Positions 39,758 through 47,736 of a stretch of 53,650 bases of DNA are shown piece after piece. The number at the start of each line of letters is the position of its first letter. Position 1 is the first letter of the stretch. A program made the position numbers and the translations under genes. The notes beneath the pieces are model-generated. The model did no database searches. It saw only the letters and a program-made list of their open reading frames with translations, and was not told the origin of the DNA. Source of the DNA: a virus. The stretch is taken from IMG/VR virus record IMGVR_UViG_3300025009_000135, positions 1 through 53,650 of that record; one strand, 5' to 3'.

Positions 39758-40099
39758 TTACGCTTTGGGCTTAATCCAGCCGGAACCGGGCTTATCGACA
39801 GGCGCGGCACTTTCTCCGGTAGCGGTATCGCTCGACCCGGCGTTAACGGCCTTAGCGCTTTCGGCGGCGGCAAGCACGAGGTCGGACACGGCAAGCGCTA
39901 TGGCTTCACGGCTTCGGCCATCGGCGATAGCGTTATCGATAAGCTCGACAGCGGCCCCGAGGGTGGCATATTTCGTGCGCATTTCGTTGAGCGCTTTCAC
40001 GCGGGTGCGCTCGGCGGCCACGGCGTCGGTCTTGAACTTTTCGACCTCGGCGACGGCGGCTTCCCCCTGGGCAAGAAACTCGGTCAAATTCTTAGGCAT
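39758..40099 (-). CDS. Scaffold protein nested in the protease gene
   Basis: A 113-aa in-frame product starting at ATG 40099, preceded by AAAGGAGG with good spacing inside the protease gene. PKNLTEFLAQGEAAVAEVEK and RTRVKALNEMRTKYATLG are helical, charged segments typical of scaffolds. The design matches lambda C/Nu3: free scaffold plus protease-fused scaffold. Confidence 0.72.
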   Translation of the reverse strand: MPKNLTEFLAQGEAAVAEVEKFKTDAVAAERTRVKALNEMRTKYATLGAAVELIDNAIADGRSREAIALAVSDLVLAAAESAKAVNAGSSDTATGESAAPVDKPGSGWIKPKA

Positions 40100-40825
40100 G
40101 GTATCTGCCTCCTTTATTTTGCCCTCGGCTCCGGGGGCGGGTGTATTGTTACTCCCGGTCGAGCCGGGGAGAAGGGACATCATCGCGGCGGCGCGGAGAG
40201 AGTCGGCTTTCGGGTCGGCCTTCTTCATGGCGGCGGCTTGCATGGATTCGAACTTCATACGGGCGGTGGACAGGGCGGCGGCTTTCTTACCATCGGCGGG
40301 AGCGCTGTCGGGCTCAGAGGCGGGTACGATATCGTCGACGAATCCGGCGGCTTTGATTTCATCGCCGAATAGCCACGTTTCAGAATCCATCATCTTTTTG
40401 ATTTCTGGCTTGCTTTTGCCCGTGCGCGCGGCATAGGCATTGGCCATAAGGGAGGCAAGGCCAGACAAAAAGTCGGCTTTTTTCTGCATGTCTCTATAGT
40501 CGCCAATCATTACCGACCACGGATTGTGGATCATGTAGACGGCGTTGTCTTCGGCGAGCACCATGTCGGCAACATCGGACGAGGCGATATACGAGGCCAT
40601 AGACGCGGCAAGACCCTTGAGGGTAATAAGTATTTGCGATTTGGGGTTGGCTCGCTTATAATCGCGGATGGCGTTGAATATCTCAATACCGTCAAAGACA
40701 TTCCCGCCCGGTGAGGCTATGGCTATATCGAGGTCTTCACCTTTGGCGGCGCGGAGGTCATCGGCTATACCGGATGCGGTAATCTCCCATCCGATTTCTC
40801 CGGATATATTTATGCGCTTAGACAT
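39758..40825 (-). CDS. ClpP-like prohead protease with C-terminal scaffold
   Basis: A 355-aa protein. KGLAASMASYIASSD carries the S14 catalytic serine and AVYMIHNPW the histidine, with SPGGNVFDGIEIFNAI as the oxyanion region. The C-terminal third is a helical scaffold expressed alone from an internal start. ATG 40825 follows AAGGAGG. It matures the procapsid by degrading scaffold. Confidence 0.88.
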   Translation of the reverse strand: MSKRINISGEIGWEITASGIADDLRAAKGEDLDIAIASPGGNVFDGIEIFNAIRDYKRANPKSQILITLKGLAASMASYIASSDVADMVLAEDNAVYMIHNPWSVMIGDYRDMQKKADFLSGLASLMANAYAARTGKSKPEIKKMMDSETWLFGDEIKAAGFVDDIVPASEPDSAPADGKKAAALSTARMKFESMQAAAMKKADPKADSLRAAAMMSLLPGSTGSNNTPAPGAEGKIKEADTMPKNLTEFLAQGEAAVAEVEKFKTDAVAAERTRVKALNEMRTKYATLGAAVELIDNAIADGRSREAIALAVSDLVLAAAESAKAVNAGSSDTATGESAAPVDKPGSGWIKPKA

Positions 40826-40870
40826 TGCGCCTCCTTGGTCTTTTCTTAAAAACAAAAACACGTACATATA

Positions 40871-40899
40871 GATATAGGCAGTAGACCGAAATCTGTCTA
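40871..40899 (-). promoter_or_regulatory. Late promoter for the protease/capsid/tail unit
   Basis: Minus-strand TAGACA (40899-40894), a 17-bp spacer, TATATC (40876-40871) followed by TAT. The TAG of the -35 is the stop codon of the upstream gene (40897-40899). The predicted start is about 40863. Confidence 0.8.
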
Positions 40900-41505
40900 G
40901 GGGGTATGTGATTTTTCAAGTTCTTCGACACCAGCATATACGGGAATGCCTAGGTTTTTAGCAATTCGTATTTCTTCGGTAGCGCCTTTTGAGTTTTCCC
41001 ATCCAGAAAGCGCAAGTATTCCGTCAACATCCATTATGGCTTTTATATCTTCGCGCATATAATCTTGCCACAGTTTATGTTTTGATAATACCCCGAGAGC
41101 AAAGGGATTAACCGGAGTATATCCATTTTGAATAAGTAGTTTTGATGCTAGATCAAATTCAGGCTTATTGTATTTTTCAATTCCTGTTATCGGCCCTGAT
41201 ATGTATATTTTTTTATTGTTTTGTCTTGGGCGATAATCAAACCATCCGAGAAACAACAGGCAACAAATAGCGTGAGCGGTGTGTGGTAATCCGCTTTCAT
41301 CGTCTATAATTTTACCCATAAGACGCGCCCATATATGGCGTATCGCGGCAGAAATATATCGTATTTTTGCCATTGGTACGCGCATCCAGTTATTCGGTTC
41401 ATATTTTAGAGCGCCCATAGAAAGCACTTTTGCTACATCTTCTAGAGGCTCGGGCGGTATCAGATCAAATCTTGGTTTACCTATATCGTATTTTACGCCT
41501 TCCAT
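40897..41505 (-). CDS. Fusion of dATP/dGTP pyrophosphohydrolase-like (DUF5664) and deoxyribosyltransferase-like (DUF4406) domains
   Basis: A 202-aa protein. Residues 1-97 (KPRFDLIPPEPLEDVAKVL, KYEPNNWMRV, SAAIRHIWARLMG, LPHTAHAICCLLF) match DUF5664 MazG-superfamily proteins. Residues 98-202 (KKIYISGPITGIEKYN, YTPVNPFA, REDIKAIMDVDGILALSGWE) match DUF4406, nucleoside 2-deoxyribosyltransferase-like. The pair would act on nucleotide pools or modified bases. ATG 41505 follows GAGGAGG. Confidence 0.75.
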   Translation of the reverse strand: MEGVKYDIGKPRFDLIPPEPLEDVAKVLSMGALKYEPNNWMRVPMAKIRYISAAIRHIWARLMGKIIDDESGLPHTAHAICCLLFLGWFDYRPRQNNKKIYISGPITGIEKYNKPEFDLASKLLIQNGYTPVNPFALGVLSKHKLWQDYMREDIKAIMDVDGILALSGWENSKGATEEIRIAKNLGIPVYAGVEELEKSHTP

Positions 41506-41539
41506 TTATACCTCCTCGGTTTAATTTGTGCACTTTGTA

Positions 41540-42523
41540 CTATTTCGACGCCCCGTATAGAGAAGTCCATTCGGGGGCGACTTTGATAATATGCCCATCG
41601 CGAACTTTTATTTCGATCATCCAGTAGCCGACGTATGCGGCTAGCTTTTTTCGGCGCATCCAGGGAGTTTGGTGTTCGAGGCATCCAGTCATAATAGCTT
41701 GAACGTTGCGAAGGTTTGGAAAGTATCCGGCTTTGTGGTCGTGACCGGTTAGGATCATATTTGGTTTAGTTCCACCCTCAAGGGATTCAACTATTTTTTG
41801 TAGCCGATAACTTAAGGCATACGAACTTCCATCTTCACCGTGCCACAGGTCGACGCGGGCGCCGTTGAAGTAAACGCTTCCTTCATGCTCGCCGAGGTAT
41901 TCGGCATCGGGTAGCATTCGGCATATATCTTCGACAATGAGCGCTCCGGCATCGCCCTTGCTCATGTACCAAAGGTCATGATTTCCAGAGATTGCTTTGA
42001 CCGGGCCATGGAACGCAGAGAGAAGCGATACGGCGGCGGCGCGCTGGGCTTTGTAGCCTAGATGGGTTAATTCGTAAATATGCCCGTCGCGTCCGCTCAT
42101 GCCTTCGGTTATGTCGCCAGGCAAGAGAAGCATTTCGCATCCTTCGCGGTTACAATCGTCGATAGCGGCAGCTATTTCTTCCTCGTTAGTATAGTTGCTT
42201 CCAATATGCAAGTCAGACAGCCCTCCGAATTTGTACCATTCGCCGGAAAAGTCTACTGCGGTTTTGTGGTGCTCGTCATGGTGCTTGCTTTTGTCGTCAA
42301 GCAGGGCCTTAATTTCGGCGTCGGAATACGCGGCGGCTAGGCGCTCGATCATTTTATCACGGGATTGAAAGTCAACGGGTTTTCCGGTAATGGCCTTGGC
42401 TTCTCGAACGCGGCGGCGCACGGTTTCACGTTCAAGGCCGAGCTTCTCAGCGGCCCCGTCTATGCCAAGATCGCTTGCGGCATTTGAAATTTCTTGCAAT
42501 CGTTCGGGGCTTATTACTCCCAA
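41540..42523 (-). CDS. Metallophosphoesterase with N-terminal helix-turn-helix
   Basis: A 327-aa protein. GLSDLHIGS, LLPGDITEG, ISGNHDLWY, DLWHGEDG and LTGHDHKAGY are the calcineurin-like metal-binding motifs. An N-terminal helix-turn-helix (DGAAEKLGLERETVRRRV) suggests DNA binding. TTG 42523 is preferred as it follows the upstream stop directly; TTG 42538 is open. Could be a nuclease or phosphatase. Confidence 0.8.
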   Translation of the reverse strand: MGVISPERLQEISNAASDLGIDGAAEKLGLERETVRRRVREAKAITGKPVDFQSRDKMIERLAAAYSDAEIKALLDDKSKHHDEHHKTAVDFSGEWYKFGGLSDLHIGSNYTNEEEIAAAIDDCNREGCEMLLLPGDITEGMSGRDGHIYELTHLGYKAQRAAAVSLLSAFHGPVKAISGNHDLWYMSKGDAGALIVEDICRMLPDAEYLGEHEGSVYFNGARVDLWHGEDGSSYALSYRLQKIVESLEGGTKPNMILTGHDHKAGYFPNLRNVQAIMTGCLEHQTPWMRRKKLAAYVGYWMIEIKVRDGHIIKVAPEWTSLYGASK

Positions 42524-42524
42524 T

Positions 42525-43004
42525 TTACCACCATCCAATCAATCGACCAGCAATCACCACGAGGGCGACGGCGGCGGTCGGTACGGCTATTTTGGTTGCC
42601 GTTTTGTATATCCTTACCTCGAGGGCGAGCGCGTTAATTTGTTTCTCCGCTTGCGTTTGGTACGCTTCGAATTGTGCCGAGAGCTTTTCGTATCGCGTCG
42701 TGAGCGAGTCTAGTTTCATCGAGGTCTCCGTCAATGCCGCGTCTGATTTGTCCAGCGATATCGATGCTCGCTGCAGAAGATCGCGTGAGGTCTCTAATTC
42801 GGCTTGCAAGTTCTCGGTTTGCGTCTTCCGCTCGGACAAGCGCGCTTCCAATCTCGTCAAGCTCTCGTCGGCCAGCGTCAATAGTTGCTCGGTAGTCATC
42901 GGCTTGAGCGTCGAGCTTTGCGGTATCGCTGGCATGACGAGGAAGAAGCACGCCGCAAGCAAGAGCAATGCCGAGGACAAAGGCGACGGTCGCGGTAAGT
43001 ACAT
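42525..43004 (-). CDS. Putative spanin, u-spanin-like (lipobox and C-terminal membrane segment)
   Basis: A 159-aa protein. The N-terminus has a hydrophobic segment with LLLLAAC (lipobox-like), a long charged coiled coil (SLTRLEARLSERKTQTENLQ onward) and a C-terminal membrane segment AVPTAAVALVVIAGRLIGWW. Outer-membrane lipid anchor plus inner-membrane anchor is the u-spanin layout. FFLVMPA after the Cys is unusual for a lipoprotein. It overlaps the 42634-43014 gene in another frame. Confidence 0.62.
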   Translation of the reverse strand: MYLPRPSPLSSALLLLAACFFLVMPAIPQSSTLKPMTTEQLLTLADESLTRLEARLSERKTQTENLQAELETSRDLLQRASISLDKSDAALTETSMKLDSLTTRYEKLSAQFEAYQTQAEKQINALALEVRIYKTATKIAVPTAAVALVVIAGRLIGWW

Positions 43005-43014
43005 AGCGTTTCAC
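42634..43014 (-). CDS. Putative i-spanin-like protein
   Basis: A 126-aa protein. GTG 43014 overlaps the holin stop as GTGA. An N-terminal membrane segment (YVLTATVAFVLGIALACGVL) and a long charged helix (RATIDAGRRELDEIGSALVR onward) give Rz/i-spanin topology. Nearly its whole length overlaps the u-spanin-like frame. The coupling favours this as a real gene. Confidence 0.6.
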   Translation of the reverse strand: MKRYVLTATVAFVLGIALACGVLLPRHASDTAKLDAQADDYRATIDAGRRELDEIGSALVRAEDANRELASRIRDLTRSSAASIDIAGQIRRGIDGDLDETRLAHDAIRKALGTIRSVPNASGETN

Positions 43015-43238
43015 GGCTTCTTGACGGCTGACACTACGGCGGCCACGTCGCTCCATGTTGTAAAGAACATAAGTAGGAGCGCGCCAGCGAGGCATGCGAC
43101 AGACGGAATGAACACGTACCATCCGGGAGCGCCGGGAATTGCAATTGCTCCAAGGGCTACGGCGGCAAGGGAGAAAAAGGCGGCGAGGATTCGGCGCATA
43201 GAGACGGCACCGTCTGATTCTTGGAATGGGCCTATCAT
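43011..43238 (-). CDS. Putative holin
   Basis: A 75-aa protein with two transmembrane segments (ILAAFFSLAAVALGAIAI and VFIPSVACLAGALLLMFF) and a short charged C-terminus, directly before spanin-like genes. Class II-like holin topology. ATG 43238 overlaps the preceding TGA. Assigned by topology and location. Confidence 0.62.
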   Translation of the reverse strand: MIGPFQESDGAVSMRRILAAFFSLAAVALGAIAIPGAPGWYVFIPSVACLAGALLLMFFTTWSDVAAVVSAVKKP

Positions 43239-43570
43239 ATTGCATTCCTTACTGTATCTTGGATAAAAAATTTCGCTTCTTCACGGAACGGGATGTCGTT
43301 GCCAAATGCTGAGTCGTACAATCCTTCCACAAGGAAGGTGCGGTATTCGCCATCCGCGTACACGATGTCATCGCCCGATATGACAAAATCGTGATAGTTA
43401 CCGGATATCGAAACGGCCACGCGGTCGCGCCCGTTGACGACTGCCTTGTCGGGGTTTGTCAAAGACCACACGCATGATGTCGGGGTAAACAGTTCGTTGT
43501 CCATATCGCGGAACGTAACTCTTAAAACGATAGCGGCCGATTCGTTCGGTCGCGTGGTTAAAGTGATCAT
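43235..43570 (-). CDS. Putative virion-associated protein
   Basis: A 111-aa protein, beta-rich (AAIVLRVTFRDMDNELFTP, DDIVYADGEYRTFLVEGLYD), between the repeat protein and the holin. It resembles small phage structural proteins such as those with Ig-like folds. No family is certain. Confidence 0.55.
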   Translation of the reverse strand: MITLTTRPNESAAIVLRVTFRDMDNELFTPTSCVWSLTNPDKAVVNGRDRVAVSISGNYHDFVISGDDIVYADGEYRTFLVEGLYDSAFGNDIPFREEAKFFIQDTVRNAI

Positions 43571-43573
43571 ATA

Positions 43574-45274
43574 TTACCTCGCTTCTATGGCTATTTTTTG
43601 CGGCTTGGCGGTGATTGACACATGGGGCGCATATCCATCGATTGCCAAGTGCTGGATTTTGGCGGTGATTTGTATGCGCGCGGTATAGGATACTGCTGTT
43701 CCGATTGTCAAAGTTCCTGACACCAAAGAAATCGAAACGACAGCTCCGGCTAATAGTTTGCCGACAGACAGCGATCCGGATGCTGACGATGTTGCTTGGA
43801 CGTTGCCTGAAAGACCTGTCTCGGTAAGTTCGCCCGAAGTTGAAGATTCCGCATGCACCGATCCTGACAATGGCTTACCGACAGAAAGAGAACCAGACGC
43901 GGAGCTGGTTGCGATTATTGACCCGGACAAGTCTGCCGATCCCGCAAGGGTACCGGAGGCGGTGGAGACGGCCGAGACCAGTCCAGACAGCGGCTTGCCT
44001 ACCGACAAGGAGCCGGACGCTGCGGAGCTGGCTGAGACGCTTCCGGATAAGGATGCTGATCCTGATAGCTCGCCACATGCGGAAGACGTTGCGGTGACAT
44101 TTCCGGCAAGGGGTTTTTCAACCGAGATGGTGGCGGCGGCTGATGATTCTGCGGCGACTGTTCCCGATAAAAATTTGCCAACAGACAAGGCACCCGCCAC
44201 CGTCGAGGCGGCGGCTATGGCCCCCGCGAGTGGCTTTGATACCGACAGCGCGCCGCTTGCCGCGCTCGATGCCGAGACTTCCCCGGCGAGGGGCTTGCCG
44301 ACGGACAGCGCGCCGGAGACGGTAGAGGTTGCGGATACGGAGCCTTCGAGGTCTGCTCCACTACCTGCCGTGTACTCGTCTACACCGATGTCGCACGTAG
44401 TACCTGCTCGAGCGTCTCCATCGATATCGGTTGCTGGTACATTTGCGTCCGATGACGGCCCGATGCCGGAGTCATACAAATTGCCTGAATTGAGTAATGT
44501 AAAATTGCCATTGGCTGGATCTGAAAACTCGTTAGTCCATGCCCCGCCAGACGGGGTAACAGGGTTGCTACCGTCGCCGTCATCCGATGCACAATAGCTT
44601 ATCGTTATCGTGCCGTCAAAGTCATCAGTGCTTTCAAATACTGCACTGTTAACTACAGTTACTGTTCCTCCGTCGCGTTCAACACCATCATCAGCATAGG
44701 CGGCCACGCAGTTGTAAATAACCATTGTGCCATTGATGGCATAAAATCCTTGGCTTGACGAAGCGCGAGGAGTGCCGCCGTTAAACGAGATACAGTTTTC
44801 AAACTTTACGGAAGCACTTGTTGTGGAAGTGACAAAGCCCGATCCGCCACCTTGATAACGTGCGTAGCAATTTTTGACAACAATCCCCGTATTAGCGGTG
44901 TTAGTCTCATAGCAGAATCCGGCAGTAGTACAATCAAGTTGCAAGCCGTCGATTACGGTATAGTCTTGTTGTACGCGGAAGTCACGAGTATCGTCCATTT
45001 GAAGGATATATTTCGAGCTGTCGATACCAGACTTTGATGCGCGGTTTGCCGAGTCAGTAACGACCTTGACATAATAATCAGCCGACGTTATAAACCCGGT
45101 CAACACTACAGCGGTCGTATCCGGGCCACCAGACCAGTCGTCTTCGATGGATATGGTTAAGATACCTTCCATCGTGACAAGGTTTGCATTTGCCGACACT
45201 TCGCCCGTAATCGCCGCCTGAAAAGATGTATAGTCTCCGCCACTCGGGCGGACGGTTACGGTTTTATTGGCCAT
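43574..45274 (-). CDS. Beta-helix protein with 20-residue tandem repeats (possible spike or decoration)
   Basis: A 566-aa protein. Residues 1-300 form a right-handed beta-helix-like region (VIDGLQLDC, IVVKNCYA, VKFENCISF, MVIYNCVAAY) ending DIDGDARAGTTCDIGVDEY, the choice-of-anchor-Q type signature. Residues about 309-527 hold some 11 copies of a 20-aa Ser/Ala/Gly repeat (LSGSVSASSAASGSLSVGKP). Probably a surface-exposed virion protein. Confidence 0.65.
   Translation of the reverse strand: MANKTVTVRPSGGDYTSFQAAITGEVSANANLVTMEGILTISIEDDWSGGPDTTAVVLTGFITSADYYVKVVTDSANRASKSGIDSSKYILQMDDTRDFRVQQDYTVIDGLQLDCTTAGFCYETNTANTGIVVKNCYARYQGGGSGFVTSTTSASVKFENCISFNGGTPRASSSQGFYAINGTMVIYNCVAAYADDGVERDGGTVTVVNSAVFESTDDFDGTITISYCASDDGDGSNPVTPSGGAWTNEFSDPANGNFTLLNSGNLYDSGIGPSSDANVPATDIDGDARAGTTCDIGVDEYTAGSGADLEGSVSATSTVSGALSVGKPLAGEVSASSAASGALSVSKPLAGAIAAASTVAGALSVGKFLSGTVAAESSAAATISVEKPLAGNVTATSSACGELSGSASLSGSVSASSAASGSLSVGKPLSGLVSAVSTASGTLAGSADLSGSIIATSSASGSLSVGKPLSGSVHAESSTSGELTETGLSGNVQATSSASGSLSVGKLLAGAVVSISLVSGTLTIGTAVSYTARIQITAKIQHLAIDGYAPHVSITAKPQKIAIEAR
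43694..44350 (-). repeat. Tandem 60-bp coding repeats in the beta-helix protein
   Basis: About 11 repeats of 60 bp encode 20-aa units with consensus L-[SA]-G-x-V-x-A-x-S-S-x-S-G-x-L-S-V-G-K-P; one unit is 19 aa. Copies have diverged, so they are old or under selection, and the array could change length by recombination. Confidence 0.75.
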
Positions 45275-45282
45275 GTCCTACT

Positions 45283-45663
45283 TTAATCCAGCGAGACCGC
45301 CAGCGCTCCGGCGGCATAGGTAACCGGGTCGCCCGTGTTGATCGTCTTGGATGCGGTCAACGCGGTGATATCCGTGAGTAGGTTGCCTCCAGTCGCCGCG
45401 TCGTACAGGGCGAAGCGGGTCAGCTCGCCCCAGTCCGTGTTGCCGGTGCCGAAATCGATGATCGCCGTGTTGGCGGCGACACTCGGATCGGCATCGCTAG
45501 CGGCGTCCCAGCCGTCGCAGATTTCGCGGGCATAGCCTGTTCCGGCGCACTCCGCTGATGCGGTCAAAAGCGCGACGTAGATATGCGTCGGCTGAGTAAG
45601 CGCGGTGCCTTTGAGGGCGTGGTTGAGAAGGGCTCGCTGATAATACCTTGAAAATCCTGCCAT
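45283..45663 (-). CDS. Phage virion protein, gp80-like
   Basis: A 126-aa protein. TQPTHIYVALLTASAECAGTG, AREICDGWDAASDAD and NTDWGELTRFALYDAATGGNLL match a family of phage structural proteins annotated as tail-fibre or gp80-like. ATG 45663 has AAGGAGG upstream. Confidence 0.68.
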   Translation of the reverse strand: MAGFSRYYQRALLNHALKGTALTQPTHIYVALLTASAECAGTGYAREICDGWDAASDADPSVAANTAIIDFGTGNTDWGELTRFALYDAATGGNLLTDITALTASKTINTGDPVTYAAGALAVSLD

Positions 45664-45690
45664 GATATAGCCTCCTTAGTTTTGTTCAGA

Positions 45691-46323
45691 TCAAAAATGC
45701 GGGCGTATCTGTACGCCTACGCCCGTCCAATATTTCATGAATTCTGCAATCGGATAGCGGTTATTCCATCCGGTTTTTGACAGATCATACTTGCCCGATG
45801 TTCGGTCGCCGTATGGATCGTCGATGATAACTTCGCGCACCTTGCCAAGTTCTAGCGAGATGGAATCAAAAACGTTTGCGTCTTGCTCGGTGGTAAAACC
45901 GACGATGTTGACGATATGGCCGCCAGCCGTCAGCTTTGTTGAGGCGGCAAACGGAACGCCTCGAACGATTCCATGCAGGGCTTCGCGGATTGTCCAGTTC
46001 CAGCGCGGTCCGATAAGCGGGCGCTGTTTCGGGTACCATAGTGCATTGACGGCCCACGCGATGACTTCCCAAAACTCGTTGGGGTTTTGGCCTTGAGCTT
46101 TCGGGTCGGCGCGGAGCATGATTGTTTGAGCGTCGCCGGTTTGGCATTGCGCGGTCAAGGCGTCTTCGGGCTGCGGGTATTGGTCACTCGCGGGGAACGT
46201 CCAGCCAGCGAGGGCGAGAGCTTCGACGGTGGCGGTTGGCTTGCAGGTGATTGCTGGGTCGATGGTGTTATTGCGCTGGGAGTAGTAGTTGGCTTTGGTC
46301 GGGGAGAGGTTGTATTCGCGCAT
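45691..46323 (-). CDS. C39-like cysteine peptidase, possibly virion-associated
   Basis: A 210-aa protein. YYSQRNNTIDP and CKPTATVEALALAGW (Gln and catalytic Cys), GGHIVNIVGF (His) and EVIIDDPYGD (Asp) form the C39-like papain-fold layout. In phages such domains may cut peptidoglycan cross-links, so this is an endolysin or virion lysin candidate. Confidence 0.7.
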   Translation of the reverse strand: MREYNLSPTKANYYSQRNNTIDPAITCKPTATVEALALAGWTFPASDQYPQPEDALTAQCQTGDAQTIMLRADPKAQGQNPNEFWEVIAWAVNALWYPKQRPLIGPRWNWTIREALHGIVRGVPFAASTKLTAGGHIVNIVGFTTEQDANVFDSISLELGKVREVIIDDPYGDRTSGKYDLSKTGWNNRYPIAEFMKYWTGVGVQIRPHF

Positions 46324-46338
46324 TTATCCGGCTTCCAA

Positions 46339-47112
46339 TTACTCAAACGATATAGCGGTTAGGCATTCGATAACCATACCGCAATGGACAATTGCACCAG
46401 CAGACGCTCCAGCTCCAAGCACACGGATATCGGTATCCGGTCCGACAACAATGTTGTATTTTTCAAGATTGAGCTGAACAGACAGGCCGGCTGGAAATTC
46501 TGAATAAAACTCGCGTCGCGGGGCAAACGCATTGCCATAGTCTTGCACTTGGATTGTGATTGTTCCGGCATATGTTCGAGCCGATAAGTCAAGGCTTGAT
46601 ACACGCCATAATCCGCCGGTAATATTAGGCGTGGTATAAAAGCACGTAGTACCCTGGCAAACGGTAGCGGGCATTCTGACTATAGCTGACGCAATAGTAA
46701 ACGTTCCTGGAACGCCTGGAGTAGAGTACGTTCCTCCGGTACCAGTTTTTACAGCATATATGTTTCCGGCATTAACAAGCCCATCCCCATATGCTTCGAC
46801 CTTGATAATAAAAACGCGGTACCATGTTTTGACGGTTGTGACTATTGTGGTTCCATCCATGGCAATGGTTTCTGTTTGGTATTTTTTGTCAGCTCCGAGG
46901 CCATAAATGGTTACTGACCGCGCGCCGGTACCAGCTGAATCGTCGTCTGCTGATGAGCTTGATATATCAAGCTTGGTTGCAGTGGCAAGCAAACCGCCTT
47001 GATTAAGCAAAATGTTACAACCGCCAATATCAGCCATAGTAGTAAGGCCGGTATCCAATCGACCTTTTACGACAATATGCTTGCTATTATAATTCTCTGA
47101 TACTATTGACAT
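46339..47112 (-). CDS. Putative structural protein
   Basis: A 257-aa protein, beta-rich and glycine/threonine-rich (VTIYGLGADKKYQTETIAMD, GTITIQVQDYGNAFAPRREF). It sits between a membrane protein and the C39-like peptidase. Likely a virion protein; no family recognised. Confidence 0.55.
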   Translation of the reverse strand: MSIVSENYNSKHIVVKGRLDTGLTTMADIGGCNILLNQGGLLATATKLDISSSSADDDSAGTGARSVTIYGLGADKKYQTETIAMDGTTIVTTVKTWYRVFIIKVEAYGDGLVNAGNIYAVKTGTGGTYSTPGVPGTFTIASAIVRMPATVCQGTTCFYTTPNITGGLWRVSSLDLSARTYAGTITIQVQDYGNAFAPRREFYSEFPAGLSVQLNLEKYNIVVGPDTDIRVLGAGASAGAIVHCGMVIECLTAISFE

Positions 47113-47493
47113 CTATTCCCCCTCTACGTCATCGCCCCGCACGCGCGAGCGAAGAAATAAATTGAATTGCGTATCGGCAAGGTCGAGCATATCGGTTGCT
47201 TTTTTTACATTGCCGTTGATATTTCCGGTTGCCACTTCTAGGACTGTTCGCAATACTTTCGCTTGGATTATTTGGGTATCCATAATAGCGTCTTGCACGG
47301 AACTGGATTGCCGGATCATTTTTGACAGCGCGGCCGTATCTTTTGCTTCTTGCGCGCGGAGGTTTTCAATAGCTTTCGATTCTGGACTTTCAACGCTAAC
47401 GCGCCGGGCCAGAAACGTGCGCACCCACCCCATAAGCCACATAAGTACGGCGGTTGCTCCAGCTATCAATAAGGCTTTTGTAATATCATCCAT
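47113..47493 (-). CDS. Membrane-anchored helical protein
   Basis: A 126-aa protein. One N-terminal transmembrane segment (ALLIAGATAVLMWLMGWV) and a long helix with ENLRAQEAKDTAALSKMIRQ. ATG 47493 overlaps the previous TAA (TAATG). Function unknown. Confidence 0.58.
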   Translation of the reverse strand: MDDITKALLIAGATAVLMWLMGWVRTFLARRVSVESPESKAIENLRAQEAKDTAALSKMIRQSSSVQDAIMDTQIIQAKVLRTVLEVATGNINGNVKKATDMLDLADTQFNLFLRSRVRGDDVEGE

Positions 47494-47735
47494 TACATGG
47501 CCCTAAGGGGAAGGCGCTTTTTAATCGCCTCGACATCGGAACGGAGCTGCTCGATATCACGCTCAAACCGGACATTGATATCATGCTGGTGCTTGAAGTT
47601 AATTCCCATATCACGCGACATGGTTTCGGTAACTCCGCCCAGTTTGGCAAGCATGACACAATTGTATTCCAGCAACTCGCGGTCAGAAGCTGCCGACACG
47701 TCAATCACGTTTTCAGTTATATTCTTGATCGCCAT
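47493..47735 (-). CDS. Small coiled-coil protein
   Basis: An 80-aa protein. ATG 47735 follows AGGAG, just after the portal stop, so the longer open frame is not used. MSRDMGINFKHQHDINVRFE and IEQLRSDVEAIKKR form a helix. No family recognised. Confidence 0.58.
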   Translation of the reverse strand: MAIKNITENVIDVSAASDRELLEYNCVMLAKLGGVTETMSRDMGINFKHQHDINVRFERDIEQLRSDVEAIKKRLPLRAM

Positions 47736-47736
47736 G

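Noticed and set aside
43758-44597. Plus-strand ORF opposite the repeat protein
   Set aside because: Its repetitive Pro/Asp/Glu composition mirrors the sense repeats, so it is a shadow of the repeat array.
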